Of a stretch of DNA of 21,328 nt, positions 15,047-21,328 are shown in pieces. The position numbers were made by a program, and so were the translations under genes. The notes beneath the pieces are model-generated. The model ran no database searches. It saw only the letters and a program-made list of their open reading frames with translations, and was not told the origin of the DNA. The stretch spans positions 1-21,328 of IMG/VR virus record IMGVR_UViG_3300035666_000188; one strand, given 5' to 3'. Positions within the stretch are counted from its first letter, which is position 1, and each line of letters opens with the position of its first letter. The DNA is from a virus.

Positions 15047-15052
15047 ATCTCT

Positions 15053-15460
15053 ATGTCCATCAAAGGTTCTGCAGTCGTTCTCAAGAAGGGCACTGCCTCT
15101 TCTGGCACGACAATCGCCGCAATGCGCACGATCAGCTTTTCGCTGAACGCTGAAACAGTCGATGTAACGTCTGCGGACGACACGAACCGCTGGCGCCAGC
15201 TTCTCTCTGCAGCCGGTGTCAAGTCCATGTCTGTTTCGATGTCTGGTGTTCTCAAGGACGTTGCAACGCACGATCAGCTGGTCGACGACTTCATCGCTCA
15301 GACGAATGATGCATATGGACTCGTTGTTGGCGGCCTTGGATCATTCTCTGGAACTTTCCAAGTGACACAGTTTGAAGGCTCTGGCGAGTACAATGCAGAG
15401 GCCCAGTTTACTGTGACGCTTGAAAATGCTGGCGACATCACTTACGTGGCGATCGCATAA
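15053..15460 (+). CDS. major tail tube protein, TP901-1/GTA type
   Basis: The 135-residue product is the small beta-barrel protein that stacks to form the tail tube. It begins MSIKGSAVVLKKGTASSGTTIAAMRTISFSLN, has DVTSADDTNRWRQLLSAAGVKSMSVSMSGV in the middle, FSGTFQVTQF and ends with a FTVTLENAGDITYV strand. This pattern matches major tail proteins of alphaproteobacterial siphophages and gene transfer agents. A strong AAGGAG supports the start. Its stop overlaps the tail chaperone ATG by one base. Confidence 0.85.
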   Translation: MSIKGSAVVLKKGTASSGTTIAAMRTISFSLNAETVDVTSADDTNRWRQLLSAAGVKSMSVSMSGVLKDVATHDQLVDDFIAQTNDAYGLVVGGLGSFSGTFQVTQFEGSGEYNAEAQFTVTLENAGDITYVAIA

Positions 15461-15771
15461 TGCTTGTCAACTCTGCCCGAGGAGAAGTTCCACTCGAAAT
15501 AGGAACAGCAAAAGTTGTCTTGTGCGCGGAAATGCAACGCATGGCGTTCTTTTGCGACAGGCTGGGAAATCCCGGCCTCAAGGCGATCTTTCAGCGTTTG
15601 AGCGAAAGCGACGTTTCTGCGCTTTACAGCTTCATCGATTGCTTCACGATCGACGGAGATGCCACCAAGCTCAAAGCTGAGATTAAGACATTTGAGGAAC
15701 TGGCCAAAGTCCAAGAGGCTGCTCTGAAAGTTCTCGAGGTCTTCACGGCGTCATCCTCAAAAAAAGAGTAA
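15460..15771 (+). CDS. tail assembly chaperone, N-terminal (zero-frame) product
   Basis: The 103-residue product resembles the GTA TIM-barrel-labelled small tail chaperone family: MLVNSARGEVPLEIGTAKVVLCAEMQRMAFF start, a PGLKAIFQRLSESDVSALYSFI region and a helical C-terminus. Tail chaperones coat the tape measure protein during tail assembly. The stop codon follows an A run (15759-15765) that fits a programmed -1 frameshift, so part of the protein is expected to be extended into the next frame (to 16028), giving a 189-residue fusion. The zero-frame form would be the more abundant one, as for lambda gpG. The start overlaps the tail tube stop. Confidence 0.82.
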   Translation: MLVNSARGEVPLEIGTAKVVLCAEMQRMAFFCDRLGNPGLKAIFQRLSESDVSALYSFIDCFTIDGDATKLKAEIKTFEELAKVQEAALKVLEVFTASSSKKE

Positions 15772-15810
15772 CGCGGGACAGCTCGGTTGAAAAGCCGGTG
15801 CCGTTCCGCG
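15759..15810 (+). promoter_or_regulatory. programmed -1 frameshift signal (slippery A7 plus stem-loop)
   Basis: Bases 15759-15765 are seven As placed exactly as A-AAA-AAA relative to the zero frame, followed by G and the zero-frame stop TAA at 15769-15771. Six bases later a stem begins: 15772-15778 pairs with 15804-15810 (seven pairs, one wobble). Inside it, 15784-15788 pairs with 15793-15797 around a GAAA tetraloop. The -1 frame is open from here to 16028. Slippery site, spacing and structure all agree with the lambda G/GT type of recoding. The structure is read by eye and not energy-tested. Confidence 0.82.
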
Positions 15811-16028
15811 ATTGGCTCGGTGCCGCGTGTGGATATCTGAGATGGTCTCCAAAAGAGTTTTGGGAGGCTAGCTTGGTTGAGTTCTTTGCTGCCATTGAAG
15901 GCAGGAACAAAGTAATGCGTGGATCGGCCGGTCGCCCTGAGCCAGTCTCTCGCGAAGAAGCTGAAGAAATGTGGGCTGCGGAAGACCGAAGAGTTGAGAG
16001 GTTGAAACTAAGGCAGAATGGCAACTGA
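15798..16028 (+). CDS. tail assembly chaperone extension (made by -1 frameshift)
   Basis: The recognisable segment begins at a GTG at 15798 and encodes 76 residues: PFRDWLGAACGYLRWSPKEFWEASLVEFFAAIEG resembles the second tail-chaperone family of gene transfer agents (rcc01693/DUF2376-like), with a W-S-P-x-x-F-W motif and a charged tail ending in RLKLRQNG. No Shine-Dalgarno sequence precedes the GTG, and the frame is open back to the slippery site, so expression as a fusion to the 15460 product (junction at residue 102, 189 residues in total) is much more likely than independent initiation. It overlaps the tape measure start by 11 bases. Confidence 0.8.
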   Translation: MPFRDWLGAACGYLRWSPKEFWEASLVEFFAAIEGRNKVMRGSAGRPEPVSREEAEEMWAAEDRRVERLKLRQNGN

Positions 16029-17709
16029 CTTCAATAAGCTCGCGGTCCTGATCGAAGCGAACACAAAGAGCTATGAGCGTGCACTGACACGTATCGAGGC
16101 TCGCACAAATACAACGTTCGGCCGAATCAATTCCAAGGCGAAGCAAGTTGACAACACATTCCAAAGCTTGGCCGGCAGGGCTGCAGCTTTCGGAGCAGCC
16201 TTGGCTTCCGGCTTCGCAATCTCTGGCGCTGTGAAGTTCGCAGACGCATACACGCGCATCAACAACAGCCTGAAGATGGCTGGCCTTTCTGGTGCAGAGC
16301 TCGACAAAGTCTACAACGAGCTGTACCAGTCTTCCCTCCGTAATGCCGCACCTATTGAGTCGCTCGTCGACCTTTACTCGAAGACAGCTCTTGTCCAGAA
16401 AGAGCTCGGCGCTTCGAGCGCGGACCTTCTAAAATTTTCCGACAACGTTGCTGTGGCGTTGAAGGCGTCCGGCCGATCCTCGACTGAGGCGGCTGGAGCT
16501 ATCCTTCAGCTGACGCAGGCATTGGGCAATGGCATGGTCCAGATGGGTGAATTCAACTCCATCTTGGAAGGTGCGCCAGCAATCGCTCAAGCCGCTGCCT
16601 TTGGCCTTGAAGAAGCGGCTGGCAGCGTCGGCAAGCTCCGCCAAATGGTCAAGGACGGAGAGATCACCTCAAAGACCTTCTTCGCAGCATTCCAAGCTGG
16701 CTCTGAAGTGATGCGTTCGCGTGTTGCCGGATCAGTCCTGACAGTCGGTCAGGCAATGACCAACCTTGACACCCAACTGACAACGACGATCGGCTCTCTT
16801 GACCAGATGACTGGTTTCAGCCGCGATCTTGCAATTGCGATCGATGGCATCGGCCAAGCATTGGCTGGCCTTGAGCCTTACTTCCGCGATGCCATGCAGT
16901 GGTACGAGGATTATGCCCGTTCGAGCCGCCGAGTCGGCGCTCAGATCCGCAATATGATAACAGAAATGTTCGGCGGGCAAGGCGACTATTCATTCCTCGA
17001 GAATTCTGACATCCCTATGGATCCGCGCATGCGCGGAATGACCCGGAATTCTCCTGTTCCGATCCGCCCGGTTTCGGTTAAAGACTTTGTCGCGCCCGGT
17101 GGCTCATCTTCTGGAAAAGGCTCGAAAAGCGAGCGTGACACCCCTTGGCGCGACTTCGGCGTTCAGGACGAGACAATCAACTCAATCGACGACATGGGCG
17201 ATGCCTTGAAGGCTGTGCGTGAGCGCAATGAAGAGCTGAAGTCCAGCTTCTCGTCCTTGGCAACGAACATCGTCGACGGGATGAGGCGTGGCGCATCGGC
17301 GACCGAAGTTATGGCATCGGCTCTGGACGATGTTGCTTCGATGTTCATCCAGATGGGCATTCGTTCGATTGCCAGCTCGCTCTTCGGCGGAATGGGGTCG
17401 GTCGGCGGGGGAATTGATCCTTGGGCCGGGTTGAGAGCGGTCGGAGCACGAGCGATGGGCGGTCCTGTTGGTGCTAATCGTCCGTATTTGGTCGGAGAAC
17501 GCGGTCCAGAACTTTTCGTACCGAGTGCAGCCGGCAGCATACAAAGCTCGTCAGCGGCCTCCTCTGGGATGATCGTCAACATCGACGCTCGTGGCGCTGA
17601 AAATGGGGTTGAACAAAAGATCTCCATGGCTTTAAAGGACTGGGAGCGCCAGTCTTACCAGCGCACTGTCGCTAATGTTCAAATGGCCAAGAAGCGAAGG
17701 GCCATCTGA
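16018..17709 (+). CDS. tape measure protein
   Basis: The 563-residue product sets tail length and is bound by the chaperones encoded just upstream. It has an N-terminal helical region (KLAVLIEANTKSYERALTRIEARTN), an alanine/glycine-rich hydrophobic part at about 52-72, then the tape-measure domain with SGAELDKVYNELYQ, LYSKTALVQKELG, ALGNGMVQMGEFNSILEGAPAIAQA and ITSKTFFAAFQ. The C-terminal part has a conserved ending, GGPVGANRPYLVGERGPELFVPSAAG near residues 481-505. By the usual rule of about 0.15 nm per residue this suggests a tail near 85 nm, short for this class (inference). The start has AGG nearby and overlaps the preceding gene. Confidence 0.92.
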   Translation: MATDFNKLAVLIEANTKSYERALTRIEARTNTTFGRINSKAKQVDNTFQSLAGRAAAFGAALASGFAISGAVKFADAYTRINNSLKMAGLSGAELDKVYNELYQSSLRNAAPIESLVDLYSKTALVQKELGASSADLLKFSDNVAVALKASGRSSTEAAGAILQLTQALGNGMVQMGEFNSILEGAPAIAQAAAFGLEEAAGSVGKLRQMVKDGEITSKTFFAAFQAGSEVMRSRVAGSVLTVGQAMTNLDTQLTTTIGSLDQMTGFSRDLAIAIDGIGQALAGLEPYFRDAMQWYEDYARSSRRVGAQIRNMITEMFGGQGDYSFLENSDIPMDPRMRGMTRNSPVPIRPVSVKDFVAPGGSSSGKGSKSERDTPWRDFGVQDETINSIDDMGDALKAVRERNEELKSSFSSLATNIVDGMRRGASATEVMASALDDVASMFIQMGIRSIASSLFGGMGSVGGGIDPWAGLRAVGARAMGGPVGANRPYLVGERGPELFVPSAAGSIQSSSAASSGMIVNIDARGAENGVEQKISMALKDWERQSYQRTVANVQMAKKRRAI

Positions 17710-18344
17710 TGGCGATATACGAAATCCCATCTTACAAATTGGCAACCTGCACTTTCCGCCTATCGGAGAGTGTCGGCAGAGCCAGGATTTCTGGCGGGGC
17801 AAGTTTGGCCCTGACTGAAACAATGGATGCAGTTTTCAGAGTCGATGTCGTGACCATTCCGTTGTCACCAGCAAGCAGAGCCGATTGGCTGGCTTGGAAG
17901 GCTAAGCTGCGCGGTGGCTTAGATCTTTTCTCAATGTATGATGTCACCAAAAAGAATCCTCTGAATTATAAGGGTGCAATTCTTTCGACAGACATATCTG
18001 CAGCGTGGGACGGAACAGCTGATGTAACTTCTCTTGGCGCTTCTGGCGCGATGGGCTTGGCCTCTCTGCCAGCCAATTATGTTTTATCATTGGGCGATTA
18101 CATTGCTCTTGAAGAAAGTGGAAGATACGACCTTTACCAAGTCTCAGCAACGGTGACTGCCAACGGCTCTGGTGTCGCGTCAATAAGCGTCAGGCCATAC
18201 ATTCGCACTGGCATATTTACATCATCTGCCACAGCACGAATATTTAGGCCAAAGGCCACATTCGTTATTGAGCCTGAGAGCTGGTCCGAGTCAGCTGGTC
18301 TCGTTCCTTCTGCGATCTCATTCACTGGGATCCAGAGAATATGA
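17709..18344 (+). CDS. distal tail-like protein (tail tip component)
   Basis: The 211-residue product is beta-rich and follows the tape measure directly, the place of distal tail or tail-tip hub proteins. Visible features are FRLSESVGRARISGG, VDVVTIPLSPASRADWLAWKAKLRGGLDLFSMYD in the first third, a variable middle with an SLGDYIALEESGRYDLYQV strand pair, and FRPKATFVIEPESWSESAG near the end. It carries no obvious enzyme motif. I infer a structural role at the tail-tube end; exact family is uncertain. It overlaps the tape measure gene by one base and the next gene by four. Confidence 0.6.
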   Translation: MAIYEIPSYKLATCTFRLSESVGRARISGGASLALTETMDAVFRVDVVTIPLSPASRADWLAWKAKLRGGLDLFSMYDVTKKNPLNYKGAILSTDISAAWDGTADVTSLGASGAMGLASLPANYVLSLGDYIALEESGRYDLYQVSATVTANGSGVASISVRPYIRTGIFTSSATARIFRPKATFVIEPESWSESAGLVPSAISFTGIQRI

Positions 18345-18919
18345 GAACTTTTAACGCTACAGTCCAAGCACAGCTTGATGCAGGTCGAGTTTCGATCCGC
18401 CAACTGGTAAAGATAACTCTTGGCAGCGGCGATTATGGCTTTGCTCTTTCTGTGGAGCCGATTACTTATTCTGCACTTGAATACAAGGCTCTGGGAATTG
18501 TAGACGTTTCGGACGTTCAATTCTCTTCCGGCACAAGTGCCAACGATTTCACCATCCGCCTTCCTGCATCCACCGACGACCCGTTGCTCCCTGCTGTTCT
18601 GGATGGATTTTTCACTGAGGATTACAGAGATCGTCCAGTGACTGTCATTGATGCTTATTTGAATGCAGACACCGGCGCATTGATAACAGGCATAACAGTC
18701 AAGTATGGTTACATCGATCAGGTTCGCTTGCTGCGCAATGTTGATGATGGATCTTGGTACGAACTTGAATGCCTCTCTCGTTCTATCGATTATTCGCGTC
18801 GCAATGGCAGGCTCGCGAATGACGTGGACCAGAAGCGTCGTTCTTCAGGCGACAAGTTCTTTGAACACACTGCACAGACCGGTCGTGTTCAGATCTATTG
18901 GGGGAGGGTTAAGAAGTAA
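18341..18919 (+). CDS. tail tip/hub protein, DUF2163-like
   Basis: The 192-residue product resembles small baseplate-hub proteins encoded between the distal tail and central tip genes. It begins MRTFNATVQAQLDAGRVSIRQLVKI, contains YSALEYKALGIVDVSDVQFSSGTSANDFTIRLPAS, then YRDRPVTVIDAYLN and a closing segment with SRSIDYSRRN, a basic Q-containing stretch, GDKFFEHTAQTGRVQIYWG. The W-G ending and preceding GD-F-E-H are recurring landmarks in this group. It overlaps both neighbours (ATGA and TAATG). The DUF2163 link is by pattern only. Confidence 0.6.
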   Translation: MRTFNATVQAQLDAGRVSIRQLVKITLGSGDYGFALSVEPITYSALEYKALGIVDVSDVQFSSGTSANDFTIRLPASTDDPLLPAVLDGFFTEDYRDRPVTVIDAYLNADTGALITGITVKYGYIDQVRLLRNVDDGSWYELECLSRSIDYSRRNGRLANDVDQKRRSSGDKFFEHTAQTGRVQIYWGRVKK

Positions 18920-21328
18920 TGCCTCTTCCATTCTTAGTCACAGCCATCATCAATGTCGCTATTTCCATCGGTCTTTCGTACATATCGAAAAAACTGGCGG
19001 CAAAGGCGCAAGAGAAGGCTCGCAAGAAAGCGGAGCGCGACCGGGCTGCAAATGCCGGCTCAATCCTCGACATTCAGTATGGAGAAGGACAACCAAGGAT
19101 CGTGGCGATCGGCACTGTCGTTACAGCCGGTCAAGCAGTCTATGACAACACATTCGGGACTGCAAATAAAACTTTGCAACGTGTATTGAAGCTGTCTGAT
19201 TTTCGATGCACGGCGCTTTCCAGAGTTGCAGTCGACAATGAGTGGGTTACGCTCGGATCTCTTGATGCAACTAAAGGATACCCAATCACAAGCGGGGAAT
19301 ATTCTGGCTTAATATGGGTAAAATTCTTGTCCGGGTCGCAAACGACAGCCGACACTTATTTGACTGCCAATGATAACCCGAATGGGAGATGGTCAGCAGA
19401 CCATAAAGGAATTGATTGCTGCTACGTCATCGTGACATGCGAATACGACGACGAGAAAATGTCGTCAGTGCCAGAAATGCTTTTCGAGATAGATGGTGCT
19501 CCGCTTTACGATCTTCGAAAGGACACAAGCGTTGGTGGATCTGGGTCACACCGTTGGAACGATGTGACAACTTGGGAGTTTTCTGAAAATCCTATACTGG
19601 CAGAATATTGCTACCGGATGGGATTTTACACCGGAACATATGGCTCTGGCCACGACACATTTTGTGGCATGGGCATGGCACAGTCAGAATTAGACTATGC
19701 ACGTTACGACACAGCTGCAGACATTTGCGATCAAGTTGTTGAAGGTGAAGCACGCTACCGTGTTTCCACCTTCCTCGAAGCTGACAACGAGCACGGCAAC
19801 AACATCGAAGATCTTATGCTAGCTTGCGCTGGCATGGTTGTCGAAGGTGTCACTGGGCCATTCCCGATCCTTGGCGCTTCTCAGACTCCAGTCGCAACGT
19901 TGACGAATGACGATTTGGTCGCTGATGCTCCTGTCGAATTCCGTTTACACCGTCCAGTATCTGAAGTCGTCAACACCGTTTCTGGCGTTTATTCAGAGCC
20001 AAATTTCGGTTATTCCGAGACTGGTTATTCAAAACAGCAGCTCGCAGCAAGTGTAACGGCAGATCGAAGGACGATCGATTACAATCTCAACTTTCCAATG
20101 GTCCCTTCCAAACGGCAAGCCGAACAGCTTGCTTCAATATACCTATCTGAAAACAGATTCGAAGCGACAAAAACTGTTACAGTAGGGCCAAGATGGCAGG
20201 TGCTTGAGGTCGGCGACTGGATAACATGGACCAACGACGAAGATGGTGCAGCTTCGCGTGATTATCAGATCGTCCAAATGGCAATCGCCGCACTTGATTC
20301 AGATCAACCGCGCGTCGTCCAGCTAACGTTGCAGGAGCGCGACGACAGCATTTATGCTGATATCGGCGCAGTCACGCCGCCCACTGCGGCCACGCGCCCG
20401 GGCGCGCCGACCTACCTTCAAGAATTGCAGTCCTTCGGCGTGACGGCGATTGCAGTCACAAACGATCCGAGCGGGTACATCGCGCCTGCCCTTTCGGCTT
20501 CTTGGGCTGCGGTTACGGACCCCACCGTTGAAGCGATACTTCTGGAATGGCGTCCAACAGGGGACGACACGCGCAAGGTGGCAAAGGTAGTCAGCCGAAG
20601 CGCCACCTTGGCAGTATTGCTAGAGGGCGTCGTCGGATCGACCGAGTATCAGGTACGGAACACAATCATTCCAAATCCTGCGAGGGTGACAACTCCGTCC
20701 GCATGGACAACCGTCACCACCGGATCGTTCAACATTCCGGCATCAGTCGATGCCGCATCCATCACAGCGGCAGTCGGTGCGACACTAACCCGCTTGCGCG
20801 ATGATTTGACAAAGGTCTTGGAGACCTCCAACCAGACGGCGCTCGGCTTGTCCGAGACGATGATCTCGAAGATTGAGGAAGTCCTTGCCCGGCGTGTCTT
20901 GAAGGCGCAGGTCGGTGGCGTTTCGGCTACGCTGGCAGCAGAGCAGCTTGCCCGCGTTGAGGGTGACACGGCAACCGCTCTTAGCCTCGTAGCTGTCGAA
21001 GCAAGGGCCGATCAAGCGTCTGCAGAGGGCCTTTTCAAGATCGAGGCGACTGCCGCACCCGGCGGCGTCACGGCGCGTTTCGGTACGTTCCTGCGAGCAA
21101 CGACCGGCGACAACTTCACGACGCAGGCGGCGGAGTATTTGGAGATCGTTGGCGGGCAGTCGCGCAAGGTGATTGCCGCCGACCGGACAATCATCGCGGA
21201 CAGCGGCGGGAACCTGCTAGCCCTGTTTGACGCGAATGGCCAGTTCATCAACAATGCCAGAATTCTCAACCTTACCGCCGACAATATCGCGGCGGGCGCG
21301 ATTACGGCAGACAAGATCCAAGCCGGAA
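18919..21328 (+). CDS. gpJ-like central tail tip / host-specificity protein, C-terminus beyond the window
   Basis: The reading frame is open from the ATG at 18919, which overlaps the previous stop, to the window end: about 803 residues with no stop. An N-terminal hydrophobic stretch (FLVTAIINVAISIGLSYI) is followed by a lysine-rich helix. Residues about 50-480 look like the tail-tip hub region of lambda gpJ-like proteins (LDIQYGEGQPRIVAIGTVV early; WQVLEVGDWITWT and VVQLTLQERDDSIY late). From about residue 490 a linker (VTPPTAATRPGAPTYL) leads to an FN3-like segment, a long helix and a DUF1983-like region. The composition switches to GC-rich at this linker. It probably contacts the host receptor; specificity resides in the missing end. 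Confidence 0.78.
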   Translation, partial: MPLPFLVTAIINVAISIGLSYISKKLAAKAQEKARKKAERDRAANAGSILDIQYGEGQPRIVAIGTVVTAGQAVYDNTFGTANKTLQRVLKLSDFRCTALSRVAVDNEWVTLGSLDATKGYPITSGEYSGLIWVKFLSGSQTTADTYLTANDNPNGRWSADHKGIDCCYVIVTCEYDDEKMSSVPEMLFEIDGAPLYDLRKDTSVGGSGSHRWNDVTTWEFSENPILAEYCYRMGFYTGTYGSGHDTFCGMGMAQSELDYARYDTAADICDQVVEGEARYRVSTFLEADNEHGNNIEDLMLACAGMVVEGVTGPFPILGASQTPVATLTNDDLVADAPVEFRLHRPVSEVVNTVSGVYSEPNFGYSETGYSKQQLAASVTADRRTIDYNLNFPMVPSKRQAEQLASIYLSENRFEATKTVTVGPRWQVLEVGDWITWTNDEDGAASRDYQIVQMAIAALDSDQPRVVQLTLQERDDSIYADIGAVTPPTAATRPGAPTYLQELQSFGVTAIAVTNDPSGYIAPALSASWAAVTDPTVEAILLEWRPTGDDTRKVAKVVSRSATLAVLLEGVVGSTEYQVRNTIIPNPARVTTPSAWTTVTTGSFNIPASVDAASITAAVGATLTRLRDDLTKVLETSNQTALGLSETMISKIEEVLARRVLKAQVGGVSATLAAEQLARVEGDTATALSLVAVEARADQASAEGLFKIEATAAPGGVTARFGTFLRATTGDNFTTQAAEYLEIVGGQSRKVIAADRTIIADSGGNLLALFDANGQFINNARILNLTADNIAAGAITADKIQAG
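20393..20406. repeat. 14-base GC-only palindrome at a composition switch
   Basis: CGCGCCCGGGCGCG is a perfect palindrome made only of G and C. It lies inside the tail tip gene, in the proline-rich linker between the hub part and the receptor-facing part, where local GC rises. It is a candidate mosaic join or recombination point. Confidence 0.7.

Noticed and set aside
9251-18919. A bacterial gene transfer agent cluster instead of a phage
   Set aside because: The tail and connector genes resemble gene transfer agents, but the HNH-terminase front end, candidate packaging site, NusG-like gene and accessory surface block point to a phage or prophage. A domesticated remnant cannot be fully excluded from this window.

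Overview
The window is the left part of the late (packaging and virion assembly) gene cluster of a long-tailed, HK97-type temperate phage or prophage, probably of an alphaproteobacterium in the Rhizobium/Agrobacterium/Sinorhizobium range. That host guess is an inference. It rests on the mid-50s GC content (estimated by eye), on a tail module like those of alphaproteobacterial siphophages and gene transfer agents, and on the familiar look of several accessory virion proteins. All genes lie on the plus strand. Most overlap by a few bases or nearly touch, so 1193 onward reads as one long operon. No integrase, repressor, lysis gene, tRNA or CRISPR array is visible.

Layout. 1-1192 is a control and packaging front end: a NusG/RfaH-like factor (113-616), a leader with a small inverted repeat and a strong terminator-like hairpin (728-774), an HNH endonuclease (775-1095), and a short repeat-bearing gap that is a candidate cos/small-terminase site. 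1193-4909 holds the P27-type small terminase, large terminase and HK97-type portal. 4902-9217 is an accessory block where the protease would normally follow the portal: a tail-fibre-like protein, a tiny zinc-ribbon protein, two paralogous structural proteins, a 50-residue protein, two proteins built on a repeated SGSGS-type motif, and a capsid-decoration-like protein. The GC-rich part of this block (about 5490-7950) stands out from its flanks.

9251-11779 encodes the prohead protease, major capsid protein and a probable second capsid accessory protein. A two-domain enzyme follows (methyltransferase plus MptE/DUF115-like Rossmann domain, 11796-13148), embedded in the virion operon. 13145-15460 is the connector module: gp6-like connector, small unknown protein, head closure protein, gp10-like protein, tail terminator and tail tube. 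15460-16028 encodes a tail assembly chaperone pair joined by a very clear programmed -1 frameshift signal. The tape measure protein (563 aa), two tail-tip components and a gpJ-like tail tip protein cut off by the window edge complete the region.

How it works together (inference): the NusG-like protein may help polymerase through the hairpin at 728-774 into the late operon. HNH and terminase cut and package DNA through the portal. Protease and capsid protein form the head, which the accessory block and 11348-11779 may decorate. Connector proteins join it to a tail measured by the tape measure and tipped by the last gene. The most notable signals are the NusG-like gene plus SD-containing terminator hairpin, the frameshift cassette, the accessory surface block with its paralogs and repeats, and the bifunctional enzyme inside the head operon.
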